DNA of 64,000 bases, taken from contig JAPKXY010000030.1 in assembly GCA_026394605.1 (NCBI GenBank), positions 35,918-99,917 on the forward strand, read 5' to 3'. Below are positions 17,164 to 26,176 of the stretch, in pieces (position 1 is the first letter of the stretch; each line of letters opens with the position of its first letter). A model generated the notes under the pieces. It worked only from the letters and a program-made list of their open reading frames with translations, was not told where the DNA came from and ran no database searches. This DNA comes from Methanoregula sp. (GTDB lineage Archaea; Halobacteriota; Methanomicrobia; Methanomicrobiales; Methanospirillaceae). Made by a program: the position numbers and the translations under genes.

Positions 17164-17887
17164 GACTGTCATCGTTCTGGAACCGGGCGAGGAGAAGGCG
17201 ACCAAGATCGCAAAAGCAATGGCGAGCAAGACGGCAAGTGATATCCTCAAGTTCATTGGTGAAGGACCAAAAACGTCCACCGAGATTTCCGAACGACTCT
17301 CCCTGCCGATGAACACTGCAAAATACCATATCGAGAACCTGCTCGACGCGGGGCTCATCAGCGTTTCCGCCACAAAATACAGCGTCAAGGGGCGGGAAGT
17401 CAAGGTCTACTCGTTAACCAACCAGCTCCTCATCGTAGCGCCACGCCAGTCAAATGTGCATTCGCTGCTCCTGAAGTACGTCTCACTCTTCGGAATTGTC
17501 GTGCTCGGCTCTCTTGTTATTTCACTCCTTTTTCCGATACTTGCATCATATGGTGGAATTAATGAGGGCATTAACGCTGTCCCCCGCGCACCGGTGCAGG
17601 AAGCCGGAGCTGCGTTTGCAAAAGCCACTTCAGATGCGGGTGTGGGGAATGTTTCATCATTAACCGGTGCAACGGCTGCTCTCGCAAAAGCCACTTTAGA
17701 GGTAGCGGCAGGGAATGCATCAGCACCACCTGATGCAACGGCTGCTCTCGCAAAAGCCTCTGCGGACTCGATCGTTTCCGCCCCACCCTCCGCGCTCGAT
17801 CCTGCGTTTGCATTCTTATGTGGCGGGGTTCTGGTGATCTTCGTGCTTGTCTGCTATGAAGTATATCTCTGGCGGAAAATGAGATGA
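17156..17887 (+). CDS. Membrane-tethered winged-helix regulator
   Basis: The 243-residue protein has an ArsR-like winged helix-turn-helix in its first 90 residues (SDILKFIGEGPKTSTEISER followed by NTAKYHIENLLDAGLI). A first membrane helix lies around residues 100-125 and a second near 215-237. The loop between them is rich in Ala and contains two or three imperfect repeats with AALAKA. The topology puts the DNA-binding domain in the cytoplasm and the Ala-rich loop outside. I start it at the ATG at 17156, which overlaps the alaS stop by eight bases, so it is probably co-transcribed with alaS. The signal it senses is unknown. Confidence 0.75.
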   Translation: MAETVIVLEPGEEKATKIAKAMASKTASDILKFIGEGPKTSTEISERLSLPMNTAKYHIENLLDAGLISVSATKYSVKGREVKVYSLTNQLLIVAPRQSNVHSLLLKYVSLFGIVVLGSLVISLLFPILASYGGINEGINAVPRAPVQEAGAAFAKATSDAGVGNVSSLTGATAALAKATLEVAAGNASAPPDATAALAKASADSIVSAPPSALDPAFAFLCGGVLVIFVLVCYEVYLWRKMR

Positions 17888-17914
17888 TAAAAAGTGCTCA
17901 AACTTAAAAAGGGG

Positions 17915-18757
17915 TTATTTCTTTTTTGTAATTTTTATAACGACCGCAATTCCTCCGATCACGGAGAGCGCAAGCAGGGCAAGTAGGGGGGATATCGCGG
18001 TTTTTGTCAGGGTTATTGTGGGGGTCGCAACCGTTGTTGCGGGAAGTCGTGTGGTATTCACCGGGACAGGAGTTTTTATTGTTGTCAGGGGCTTAGTTGG
18101 AGAAGCATCACTGACATGGAACGTTATAGTCCCGATGAACCCTTTTGTATCTGTGAAATGGACCTCATAATCCCCACTGTTCCCGACGGGTACAATCCTT
18201 GTGAACTTTCCATCACCCGATTTCATATCCTTGCTTGTCTCAATCCACTGGGGGCCAAATAGCGGACCGCTGGGACTACGCACCTCAATCTCAATGCCAT
18301 CATTTCCGAGTTTTGTGATCGATCCCTCGATACGCAGCGCCTCGGCAATATCCTGATTGAGCGGCGATGTAATGGTAATTTCGCCGGAACGGTCGATGAG
18401 TTTGATGAGTTTCAGGTAGACCGAATCTGACCGCAGCCTTGGTTCGTCAGCGCCCCTGAACTGGATTTCCACTTTATAATTCCCGCCTTTCAATCCCTGG
18501 GTATCAAACAACGTATACTGGGTTTGTTGGTTATCCTGTATCGTAACGATCTTGCGCGCAATTTCTGTAGCGGTATACCGGGTTTCATAAAAGACAAGGT
18601 CAAAACTGGTTCCTGCGGGAAAGTCAGAATCGACGGAGATTTTCAGCGTCTGCCCGATCTGAATGCTCTCCGGGCAGTCAATATACAGCCCGTATGCTGA
18701 GGCAGAACCGATAACCAGCAGGGAGAGGGTGATAATGAGGAATACCATCTTGTTCAT
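17915..18757 (-). CDS. Secreted, C-terminally anchored surface protein
   Basis: The 280-residue protein has a Sec signal peptide (residues 1-21, ending SASA), two Ig-like/beta-sandwich regions, a Thr/Pro-rich linker around residues 218-250 that is probably glycosylated, and a C-terminal membrane helix followed by KITKKK. This layout is common among Methanomicrobiales cell-surface proteins of unknown function. The gene at 54870-55778 has the same architecture, so they may be distant paralogues. An internal ATG three codons downstream of the first is an alternative start. Confidence 0.65.
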   Translation of the reverse strand: MNKMVFLIITLSLLVIGSASAYGLYIDCPESIQIGQTLKISVDSDFPAGTSFDLVFYETRYTATEIARKIVTIQDNQQTQYTLFDTQGLKGGNYKVEIQFRGADEPRLRSDSVYLKLIKLIDRSGEITITSPLNQDIAEALRIEGSITKLGNDGIEIEVRSPSGPLFGPQWIETSKDMKSGDGKFTRIVPVGNSGDYEVHFTDTKGFIGTITFHVSDASPTKPLTTIKTPVPVNTTRLPATTVATPTITLTKTAISPLLALLALSVIGGIAVVIKITKKK

Positions 18758-18830
18758 GTCTACATCATCGAACTCGAAAGGAATAAGGATTTCTGCATGG
18801 GGAGTGGTAATCCATCATTAATCGAAAAAT

Positions 18831-19436
18831 TCATATCATATCAATAAAATTTTTTAAAAGTCTCAATCCCACGGCCCCGCTCTTTTCGGGATGGAACTGC
18901 ACCCCGTATGCATTCTTATTCCAAATGGACGATGCAAACGGGCAGATATATGTGGTGGTTGTGAGGGTATGGTCAGGCAGGGTGTCAGCGTAATATGAGT
19001 GAACAAAATACACATACTCTTCCATAGCAAAACCATCAAAGAGCGGGTTCTCCGGTTTCTCCATATAGATAGAATTCCAGCCCATGTGGGGCACTTTCAT
19101 ACCGATTGCGCGGGGAAAGCGCTTCACCAGTCCCGGGATCAACCCGAGCCCCGCATGGACGCCATGTTCCTCACTGACCTCCATGAGCATTTGCATACCA
19201 AGGCAGATGCCGAGGAGGGGCACATGCTTTGTTGCTTCGATGACCATCGTCCTGAGTGATCCCAGTTGCTCCATGCCCTCGCGGAAGGCGCCGACACCTG
19301 GAAGCACGATCCCATCAGCAGATGTGATCGTGTCAGCATCCGCTGTAATAACGGCGTTTCCACCCGCATTTTCCAGCCCCCGGATTACGCTGCGCAGGTT
19401 GCCCAGCCCGTAATCAACAATTGCTATCGTCCTCAA
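18831..19436 (-). CDS. hisH: Imidazole glycerol phosphate synthase, glutaminase subunit
   Basis: HisH splits glutamine and passes ammonia to HisF in histidine synthesis. The 201-residue protein has the class I amidotransferase triad: Cys in GICLGMQML, His in GVQFHPEKSG and the following Glu. The oxyanion segment PGVGAF is present. I start it at the TTG at 19436, which follows a strong GAGGGGCGGG site. An upstream ATG at 19472 would add 12 residues not expected for the family. It overlaps the 3' end of the PAPS-reductase-like gene by 23 bases, so the two are translationally linked. No other his gene is in the window. Confidence 0.9.
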   Translation of the reverse strand: MRTIAIVDYGLGNLRSVIRGLENAGGNAVITADADTITSADGIVLPGVGAFREGMEQLGSLRTMVIEATKHVPLLGICLGMQMLMEVSEEHGVHAGLGLIPGLVKRFPRAIGMKVPHMGWNSIYMEKPENPLFDGFAMEEYVYFVHSYYADTLPDHTLTTTTYICPFASSIWNKNAYGVQFHPEKSGAVGLRLLKNFIDMI

Positions 19437-20835
19437 GTTCCCGCCCCTCTTTAAGTCTCCAGCGGCCGGCACATGCCCAGTCCTGTGGAAGACCGCGAAA
19501 GTGCTGCCATTCTTCGAGATGTTTGCTCCATCCTGCCCAGAGCACAGGATAGTCTACCTCGATCATGTGTATCAATGCCATATCACTGGACGGGCACATG
19601 AAGCATCCGATCCTGTCCAGGCGGTGCTCATAGAGTATATTGTACGGTGCACGTTCCCGCATCAGATACAGCCAGACATGCAGTGCAGTCCAGTTGTGGA
19701 TGGGTGCTGCGCAGAGCTGCGCAGGCACATTGGGATTTTTCCAGATGCGCCTGCTCTGGGCGCGGCGCAGGGATTCGTACTTCCGCTGACCGATAAACGA
19801 GAGGCATTCCCTCCATTGCGTCCGGATCAATTGCTGAACCGGATCCAGTTTACAGATTTTGCAGCACCAGCGGGCATTAATGGCTGGCGGTCCCCGCTGG
19901 TTGAAATGCTCCCAGAACCGGTTCTCGCTGGTCGTACTGAAAAGCTCGGTTTGATAGCGTTGTGCCACCTCTTTTACATTTGCGTAGGTTTCAGGAAACT
20001 CCATACCGGTGTCAGCAAAGAGCAGGGGGGTTTTCCCGATCGCTTTGTTGACAACAAGCAGAGTGGCAAGACTGTCCTTTCCTCCAGAATACGAAATATT
20101 TTTTGACAGTTCGGTGCGTGAGCAGACATCCTGCACGAACCGCACTGCGGCAGACTCAGATCTCTCCAGCACCCCATCGTTTGCTGTTACTGCATCATCC
20201 CATGTTGCTTTTCCACAGGTGATGGTTGACTTCACGTTCCTGCGGGTTTTTACGACCATGCCCCGGTGCATCGAACATGCGGTATCCGCATCCACCCGCG
20301 CCCTGCCGACACCGATGCAGGTACTATCGCACGCGAGAATGAAGACCTCATCGCCAGCGAAAACTGCATCGTCGATTGACACCAGTCCCGGCGCGAGCAC
20401 GCTCACCCCGTTGTCGCGGATTGCTGGTACGGCACCATCATCCACGACAACAACGTGCCGCACCGGTTTCAGAAGCGTTCCTGCTTCCGGGCGTGGAATA
20501 GGTTCCCACCGCCGCTCTTCTGGGATATACCGGATTGACCCGGGAATCCCTCCCCCCACAACAACCTCCTCCATCCGGTCCCTGTCCGGCACCTTATTGA
20601 GGAGTGCAAGATGACCTGCGGGAACAAGCGGGACGCCGAAATGATCTTCATAAATGGCGTTAATCAGGTTGAGGTCAGCCTGAAATGCAGGACGCGCATC
20701 TCCCGGGGGAGTCACCGGTACTTCCCTGGTTGCATTTCCGCAGTGGCACCGGTCGGCAAGCACCGGTACATGGCAGGAATCGCACCAACGCAGAAGGATG
20801 CTGCCATGATACGAGGGGCGCATTGCTTTAGTCAT
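19414..20835 (-). CDS. PUA-domain / PAPS-reductase-family protein with zinc ribbon
   Basis: The roughly 473-residue protein combines three parts. An N-terminal zinc ribbon has CDSC and CHCG near residues 18-34. A PUA-like domain (about 155-210) contains VSVLAPGLVSIDDAVFAGDE. A PP-loop domain of the phosphoadenylyl-sulfate reductase family has the ATP-binding SGGKDS near residue 246. Cys clusters follow at WCCKICK and IGCFMCPS. PUA domains bind RNA, and PP-loop enzymes adenylate substrates, often for RNA sulfuration. A tRNA/RNA-modifying or sulfur-transfer role is therefore more likely than classical sulfate reduction, but this is inference. The ATG at 20835 is preferred; a GTG lies two codons earlier. 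It precedes hisH in the same transcript. Confidence 0.75.
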   Translation of the reverse strand: MTKAMRPSYHGSILLRWCDSCHVPVLADRCHCGNATREVPVTPPGDARPAFQADLNLINAIYEDHFGVPLVPAGHLALLNKVPDRDRMEEVVVGGGIPGSIRYIPEERRWEPIPRPEAGTLLKPVRHVVVVDDGAVPAIRDNGVSVLAPGLVSIDDAVFAGDEVFILACDSTCIGVGRARVDADTACSMHRGMVVKTRRNVKSTITCGKATWDDAVTANDGVLERSESAAVRFVQDVCSRTELSKNISYSGGKDSLATLLVVNKAIGKTPLLFADTGMEFPETYANVKEVAQRYQTELFSTTSENRFWEHFNQRGPPAINARWCCKICKLDPVQQLIRTQWRECLSFIGQRKYESLRRAQSRRIWKNPNVPAQLCAAPIHNWTALHVWLYLMRERAPYNILYEHRLDRIGCFMCPSSDMALIHMIEVDYPVLWAGWSKHLEEWQHFRGLPQDWACAGRWRLKEGRELEDDSNC

Positions 20836-20942
20836 ACGCACTGCGGGAATAAAAAATATGTGAGATGCTGAATCCGGATTGTTTATTACGGAAAATACGA
20901 CAACAATAAAAATTTTAACATGGGTGTCTCATCAGTGATTTT

Positions 20943-21284
20943 TCACGAGGAGCCGTTTTGTTCTTCTGGCTGGGGTTCGAGGAGGGCGATTAGTCCGGCA
21001 CTTCCGAAACAGATGATGGCAGGGGCGTAGAGATACAAAATATTGAGTGTGCCCGCCAGAGGAGCGGTAATCAGGATCCATACTGCCGAGGAGAGAAGCA
21101 TCCAGCCTGCGAATTTTGTTTCACTTGCTGCGATTGCGGCACCCATCAACCCCATGCTTGAAAAAAGAGCTGCCTGGACACCTGAGAGGGTATATTCATT
21201 GGAGGTAGCGGTGACAAGAACAAACAGTGCTGCTGCCAACCCGAAAAACCCTCCTGTAACGCCGATAATAAAAGATCGCTTCAT
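20943..21284 (-). CDS. Small membrane protein, four helices
   Basis: A 113-residue hydrophobic protein with four predicted membrane helices and a short acidic tail (EPQPEEQNGSS). No family is recognised. It stands alone between the PAPS-reductase-like gene and the microprotein region. Confidence 0.6.
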   Translation of the reverse strand: MKRSFIIGVTGGFFGLAAALFVLVTATSNEYTLSGVQAALFSSMGLMGAAIAASETKFAGWMLLSSAVWILITAPLAGTLNILYLYAPAIICFGSAGLIALLEPQPEEQNGSS

Positions 21285-21613
21285 ATGATTTCTGTTTGGT
21301 GGATTGCAGATAAATTTTTTATTGTTTTGTTAAAATACGATTTAAAAAAAACCGCGCAAGCCTAATTGACACAAATATGCTGTCTGAAAAATTGAAATCA
21401 AATAAAAAAAATGGCATCTTTGGTTTATATTTTCCGTCGATGTAATCAGGTGAAAATGAAAAAAAGAGCAATTCAAATCGATCGCAAGGATTGTAAAAAA
21501 AAAACATGGCAGATGATCCGTGAATCAGATTTCCGACTATAAATCACCACAAATATTTTAAATAATTAAATTAATCAGTTTAATAACGAAATGTGGCAGG
21601 AGGTGGACTCGTA

Positions 21614-21694
21614 ATGGCAGTAGCAAAGAAAATGGCGGCGAAGAAGCCCGTAGCCAAGAAACCAGCCGCAAAGAAGGCAGCAAAGAAGAAGTAA
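21614..21694 (+). CDS. 26-residue Lys/Ala/Pro-rich histone-tail-like microprotein
   Basis: The frame starts with ATG at 21614 and ends with TAA at 21692-21694. A very strong ribosome binding site, AGGAGGTGG, lies seven to eight bases upstream, and a TATA-like TTTTAAATAAT lies near 21557. The protein is 26 residues: eleven Lys, nine Ala, two Pro, two Val and two Met, with repeated AAKKP and AKK units. This composition matches the C-terminal tails of histone H1 and the bacterial H1-like proteins, which bind DNA through lysines. No globular domain is present. A T-rich stretch follows at about 21710-21756 and could terminate transcription. DNA binding is inferred from composition only. Confidence 0.7.
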   Translation: MAVAKKMAAKKPVAKKPAAKKAAKKK

Positions 21695-21709
21695 CGCACA
21701 AGTGATTCT

Positions 21710-21756
21710 TCTTTTTCTAAACATCCCGTTTTTTAATAAAATTACAATTTTTTTAG
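21710..21756 (+). terminator. T-rich terminator after the microprotein
   Basis: Several T-runs (TTCTTTTTCT, CGTTTTTTAA, CAATTTTTTTAGG) follow the stop codon, fitting archaeal oligo-T termination. No stem-loop is required or obvious. Confidence 0.4.
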
Positions 21757-21787
21757 GAAACGCTCACAAAAAAGAATTATTCTACCA

Positions 21788-21859
21788 TGCGCCGACCGGG
21801 ACTCGAACCCGGGTTTAGGCGTTGGCAACGCCTAGTGATAACCACTACACTATCGGCGC
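21788..21859 (-). tRNA. tRNA-Gly (GCC)
   Basis: A complete 72-base cloverleaf on the minus strand. The seven-base acceptor stem is GCGCCGA with TCGGCGC, and the discriminator is A. The D-arm contains TAGTGTAGTGG. The anticodon stem is AGGCG/CGCCT, with the loop TTGCCAA giving anticodon GCC, and the T-arm contains GGGTTCGAGTCCC. CCA is not encoded, so it is added after transcription. No intron. A TATA-like element lies about 50 bases upstream. Confidence 0.97.
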
Positions 21860-22068
21860 AAAATTTGGACTCGCGCTTTCAAAGGTGGGCAGTCAAAGAA
21901 TAAAAGTATATCGTAATTCGGGGATGGCAGGTGTACATCCGTCCATAAATCCACGATAGTGCTGACCGCATTGCAGCCCGTTGCTTTTCTCTCATTTCAT
22001 GTTTTAATCTCAATTACCGGCTCATACTCCAACACCTTAATGTAACGCAATTGCGAATCTAATAACTG

Positions 22069-22695
22069 ATGACCCCGCTCTTTGTTGATCTTACCGGTAA
22101 ACGCGTGGTGATCTTTGGAGGAGGGAACGTGGCAGCACGCAAGGCGGTTTTTTTTTGTGTCAATGCAGATGTGCTCGTAGTCAGCCGTTCATTTTCCAGA
22201 ACAATCACTGCACTTCCTGTAAGCCGGCGGGAACTGGATGTTGCTCTGGTATCCGATACGGTACTGGAACGCATTTTACACGGTGCCTTCATCGGTGTTG
22301 CGGCACTCTCTGACCGTGAACAGAACAACCGGATCGGCAGGATTTGCAGAAACAGGGAAATTCTGTTCAATAATGCAAATGGCGAACGCGGCGATCTCAT
22401 CATCCCATCGGCAAGCCGGGGAAAACATTATACGATTGCAATGAGTACTGACGGGGAGAGTCCAGCGGTATCCCGATTTGTCAGGGAGCAGATAGGGGCA
22501 ATGTTCTCCCACCTTGATGAAATGATCGTTTTCCAGGGCATCCTGCGGCAGAGGCTCAAAGCGGTGGAACCGTCACAGAAACGGCGAAGTGAGATCCTCT
22601 GGGATGTGTTGAACGATCCGAGCGTCTGGGATGCGCTGGGGCGTTCATCAACAGAGGCACACGAGATCGTGAAACTGAGGTACCTGCATGGTTGA
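22069..22695 (+). CDS. Precorrin-2 dehydrogenase (siroheme synthase N-terminal type)
   Basis: The enzyme of Met8/CysG-N type oxidises precorrin-2 to sirohydrochlorin with NAD and can also have chelatase activity. The 208-residue protein has the NAD-binding GGGNVAARKA at residues 17-26. The middle contains NNRIGRICR and NNANGERGDLI, and the C-terminal part has the helical siroheme synthase dimer region with the conserved AMSTDGESPAVSRFVREQIG (about 124-143). Its stop overlaps the hemA start by eight bases. It supplies the common precursor of siroheme, cobalamin and coenzyme F430. No ribosome binding site is obvious, so it may be translated from a short leader. Confidence 0.9.
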   Translation: MTPLFVDLTGKRVVIFGGGNVAARKAVFFCVNADVLVVSRSFSRTITALPVSRRELDVALVSDTVLERILHGAFIGVAALSDREQNNRIGRICRNREILFNNANGERGDLIIPSASRGKHYTIAMSTDGESPAVSRFVREQIGAMFSHLDEMIVFQGILRQRLKAVEPSQKRRSEILWDVLNDPSVWDALGRSSTEAHEIVKLRYLHG

Positions 22696-23974
22696 ATATG
22701 GCGCAGCTCCGATTGCAATTGCCGGTTTGAGCCACCACACAGCCCATGTTGCCGCGCTCGAAGCATTCCGATTTTTAAATGAGGGGGAGTTCCTCAGGAG
22801 TGCTGCAGAACGATTCAAGGGAGTCCTCCTTCTCCAGACATGCAACCGCGTGGAGGTGATCGTGCAGGGCGAAGCAGCGGCGCTTTCTGATTTTTTACAG
22901 GAACGGGAACGGCACGGATTCTTTGTCAGGGAAGGGACAGACGCGCTCAGGCACCTCTTTGAACTCGCAGCCGGCGTCGATTCAATGATCGTGGGTGAGG
23001 ACCAGATCATCGGACAGCTCAAAAAAGCGCTCGCTGATGCACAAGCGGCGACAACGAGCAGCAACCTTCTCGAGATCTGCATCAATAAAGCCGTGCACGT
23101 TGGCATTGAAGTCCGCAAACGGACCGAGATCAACCGCGGGGCGGTATCGGTCGGATCGGCGGCGGTGCTCCTTGCGGAATCTCAGCTTGGAACCCTTGAA
23201 GGTAGACATATCCTTGTCATCGGCAGCGGGGAGATGGGACGTCTTGTCGCCCAGGCACTTGCGGCAAAGCACCTGACAGCGATGTATGTCGCAAACAGGA
23301 CATACGGGCGTGCAAAGATCCTTGCGGACAAAATCGGGGGCAAGGCGGTACGGCTGTCCGAACTTTACCATTACATCACACTTTCGGATGTTATCATCTC
23401 CTGCACGTCAGCCCCCCACCCGATCATCCACAAACAGGATCTCAAACAGGCGATGAAGGCGCGGTGCTGGCCGGTCGAGGGGCACCCCTACCCGCTTATC
23501 CTGATCGATATTGCACAGCCGCGCGACGTTGAGGAAGGGGCTGAAGCAATCGACGGCGTCCGGCTCTTTACCATCGACAACCTGCGCATGATCAACGAGC
23601 AGACGATGAATAACCGGAAAGCGGAGGCAGAGCGGGCGCGGCAGTTTATTGAAGACGAACTCATCCTCTTTCTCCGTCAATTGAACAGGAAGACCGCAGA
23701 TGATATCCTTGCCTCGCTCCATAGCTGGGCAGAGGCGGTTCGTACAAGGGAACGGGATAGGGCGATTGCGCGACTGGGGTGTTCTGATGAACGAACCGCG
23801 GGGGTTGTTGACGATCTCACCCGGGTGCTTGCAAAAAAACTACTGACCGATGCCACGTTTGCGATACGAGCGAGTGCCGAATTAGGCGATCTTGAAGCAG
23901 CAGAATCATTGCTCAGGGCAATTACGCAGGGAGAGCGGCTCTCCTGCGATCCTCATGCATCCAGGAAAAAATAA
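22688..23974 (+). CDS. hemA: Glutamyl-tRNA reductase
   Basis: HemA reduces glutamyl-tRNA to glutamate-1-semialdehyde, the first committed step of tetrapyrrole synthesis by the C5 route. The 428-residue protein is of normal length. It has the catalytic Cys in LLQTCNRVEV near residue 53, AAGVDSMIVGEDQIIGQLK near 98, the NADPH-binding VIGSGEMGRLVAQAL near 178, and the C-terminal helical dimerisation domain. It overlaps the upstream precorrin-2 dehydrogenase gene by eight bases. The partner aminomutase gene (hemL) lies 2 kb downstream. Confidence 0.95.
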   Translation: MVEYGAAPIAIAGLSHHTAHVAALEAFRFLNEGEFLRSAAERFKGVLLLQTCNRVEVIVQGEAAALSDFLQERERHGFFVREGTDALRHLFELAAGVDSMIVGEDQIIGQLKKALADAQAATTSSNLLEICINKAVHVGIEVRKRTEINRGAVSVGSAAVLLAESQLGTLEGRHILVIGSGEMGRLVAQALAAKHLTAMYVANRTYGRAKILADKIGGKAVRLSELYHYITLSDVIISCTSAPHPIIHKQDLKQAMKARCWPVEGHPYPLILIDIAQPRDVEEGAEAIDGVRLFTIDNLRMINEQTMNNRKAEAERARQFIEDELILFLRQLNRKTADDILASLHSWAEAVRTRERDRAIARLGCSDERTAGVVDDLTRVLAKKLLTDATFAIRASAELGDLEAAESLLRAITQGERLSCDPHASRKK

Positions 23975-23992
23975 ATTTTCTGTCAATGTGTA

Positions 23993-24592
23993 TTAAAAGA
24001 AGATTTCCTCGCGAGGGAACCTGAATTTCTGCAGTGGTGCATCTGCAGCATACCCGATAGCGCAGAGAACCGTAGGGACAAGGTGTTCGGGTAAAAAGAG
24101 CAAATCTGCATACGCTGCAGGGTTAAATCCCCCCATGGGACAGGAATCGAACCCGAGTGCCTTTGCCCCATTCACCGCATTGCAGAGCGCGATGTGCACC
24201 TGCTCGCGTGCGAACGCAAGACGCCGCTCCGGGCTCATTGCGGCGACATATCCTTTCATCAGCCCGGTATATTGCGCGATTACGTTCTTTGGCATCGCTG
24301 TCCGGTTGAGTGCATTCTCGACCTTTCCGATAAGCGGCTCAAGCTCGGGATTGGCACAGAAGACCAGCAGGTGCGAACACGTGGTCACCTGTGGCTGGCT
24401 GTTGGTGGCAGGCAGCAGCTTCTCTTTGATCCTTGCAGCGGTGACCACTTTGATCTTCCATGGCTGGAGGTTGAATGCGGATGGTGAGTACCGGATAATA
24501 TCCAGAAGCTTGAGCACCTGTGCCTCATTGATCATCCTGCCGTCAAATTTTTTTGTTGCGTAGCGCTGCATCACAATATCGGTATAATCCAT
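23993..24592 (-). CDS. Nitroreductase-family flavoprotein
   Basis: The 199-residue protein fits the NfsB-like nitroreductase fold: an FMN-binding start with RYATKKFD and YSPSAFNLQPW (about residues 31-41), and CPMGGFNP near residue 155. The physiological substrate cannot be read from sequence. I start it at the ATG at 24592, which has GAGGGTG upstream; an in-frame ATG at 24607 would add five residues. It is on the opposite strand to the hem genes and convergent with hemA, so a role in tetrapyrrole metabolism is not implied. Confidence 0.85.
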   Translation of the reverse strand: MDYTDIVMQRYATKKFDGRMINEAQVLKLLDIIRYSPSAFNLQPWKIKVVTAARIKEKLLPATNSQPQVTTCSHLLVFCANPELEPLIGKVENALNRTAMPKNVIAQYTGLMKGYVAAMSPERRLAFAREQVHIALCNAVNGAKALGFDSCPMGGFNPAAYADLLFLPEHLVPTVLCAIGYAADAPLQKFRFPREEIFF

Positions 24593-24695
24593 AGAACACC
24601 CTCTCATCCGGTCATGTTTACAATCTCTGGTAGTGCGTCAGGGTATAAAAGATGAGATGAGTCTGCACAATAAAAGATGACGATGCGGGATGCAG

Positions 24696-25007
24696 TCAGG
24701 CAGTTTTTTTGACAGTTGTGGTACTCCGTTGCTCCTGTTCTGTTCCCCGGATGCAGTGGTAAGCTTTCTGGAGTCCCGCCACATCTTTGACCGGACACGT
24801 CGGGCAGATGCACCCTTTCTTCTCGAATGTGCACGTCGGACTGCGCCCGATGATGCAGTAGAGCTGTTCATATTTCTCGCGCATGCACTCATTATAAGTC
24901 GGGCAACCGCTGCACACACAGAGGTCTTTTTGTTCAGCGATGAGCCGTGCACTTCCCGTCTCGTCCATTGTTGTCAACTTCTGAAGGAATTCTTCAAATC
25001 TGTCCAC
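24696..25007 (-). CDS. Cys-rich DUF2769-type protein
   Basis: A roughly 103-residue protein with Cys clusters CVCSGCPTYNEC near residues 31-42 and CICPTCPV near 66-73. This pattern fits DUF2769, found in methanogens and other anaerobes. The cysteines probably bind a metal or an iron-sulfur cluster. I prefer the GTG at 25007 because family members start close to DRFEEFLQKL and GGGGTGGTG lies at good spacing. An ATG at 25025 would add six residues. The divergent neighbour is hemB, and the 180 bases between them carry a TATA-like GGTATATTTTAATG near 25052. Confidence 0.7.
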   Translation of the reverse strand: MDRFEEFLQKLTTMDETGSARLIAEQKDLCVCSGCPTYNECMREKYEQLYCIIGRSPTCTFEKKGCICPTCPVKDVAGLQKAYHCIRGTEQEQRSTTTVKKTA

Positions 25008-25192
25008 ACAACACCACCCCTTCATTCAGGAGTAAGTACATAATAAAAAATTCGGTATATTTTAATGCATGCCCGCTCACAACCCCTACCCATCAATTGC
25101 CGACGGGGAATCCGCCAACGAATTGTAAACCATAAATAGCATCGCTCCTCAATTGGATACTGGAGATTCTTTTTACTGGCTGGTGACTGATG

Positions 25193-26176
25193 ATGTTTCC
25201 TGCACGACGGATGAGAAGGTCACGCTCACGCAACATCCAGCCGATGTTGCAACAGACCAGTCTTTCAACAAATGATCTTGTGGTCCCGCTTTTTATCGAT
25301 GAGAGCATCTCACGTAAAAAACCTATCGGCTCAATGCCCGATCAGGTGCGGTACCCGATTGGTGGAATCGGACGTGTTGCAGACGGGTTATGGGATCACG
25401 GGTTGCGGGCGATTCTCCTGTTCGGCATCCCAAAGAAAAAAGACACCGGGGCAACCGCCGCATATGCAGAAAACGGCGTTATACAGCAGGCAGTGCGGGA
25501 GATCAAAACGGTCGTTCCTGATATGGTGGTAATCACGGATGTCTGTGCCTGTGAATATACGAGCCACGGTCATTGCGGGATTATCGGAACGACGCGCTCA
25601 GGCACTGACCTCCTCAACGACCCATCGCTCGAACTTATGAACAGGATTGCGGTCAGCCATGCAGAAGCCGGTGCGGATGTGGTTGCCCCTTCATGCATGC
25701 TCGACGGCATGGTCGCGTCAATCCGATCGGCTCTGGATGGTGATGGACGCGAGGATGTGCTGATCATGTCGTACTCCACCAAGTTTAACTCCGTCTTTTA
25801 TGGTCCATTCCGGGAGGCGGCGGATTCGGGATACTCGTTTGGCGACCGTTCCAGCTACCAGATCAATCCGGCAAATAAACGGGAGGCGTTTCTTGAATCA
25901 GAGCTCGATGCAAAGGAGGGCGCCGATATCCTGATGGTCAAGCCGGCGGGGTTCTATCTCGATGTGCTTGCTGAGATCGCTACGCTCGGCCTGCCCATTG
26001 CCGCGTTTCAGGTGAGCGGGGAGTATTCAATGATCAAAGCTGCGGCGCAGCGTGGCTGGATCGACGAGAAGGAGGCTGTCCTCGAGAGTCTCACCTGCAT
26101 CAAACGCGCAGGGGCAGATCTCATCATCAGCTATTTTGCCCGGGACGTTGCGGGGTGGCTTGATGAAGTCAAGTGA
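25193..26176 (+). CDS. hemB: Porphobilinogen synthase
   Basis: HemB condenses two 5-aminolevulinate molecules to porphobilinogen. The roughly 327-residue protein has both active-site lysines, in [17 protein letters not shown] near residue 195 and [10 protein letters not shown] near 250. It also has the Cys-rich zinc site in [14 protein letters not shown] near 117-130, so it is a zinc-type enzyme. Two adjacent ATGs exist at 25190 and 25193; GGTGA at 25182 gives better spacing to the second. The 3' end overlaps hemL by 14 bases. Confidence 0.95.
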   Translation: MFPARRMRRSRSRNIQPMLQQTSLSTNDLVVPLFIDESISRKKPIGSMPDQVRYPIGGIGRVADGLWDHGLRAILLFGIPKKKDTGATAAYAENGVIQQAVREIKTVVPDMVVITDVCACEYTSHGHCGIIGTTRSGTDLLNDPSLELMNRIAVSHAEAGADVVAPSCMLDGMVASIRSALDGDGREDVLIMSYSTKFNSVFYGPFREAADSGYSFGDRSSYQINPANKREAFLESELDAKEGADILMVKPAGFYLDVLAEIATLGLPIAAFQVSGEYSMIKAAAQRGWIDEKEAVLESLTCIKRAGADLIISYFARDVAGWLDEVK

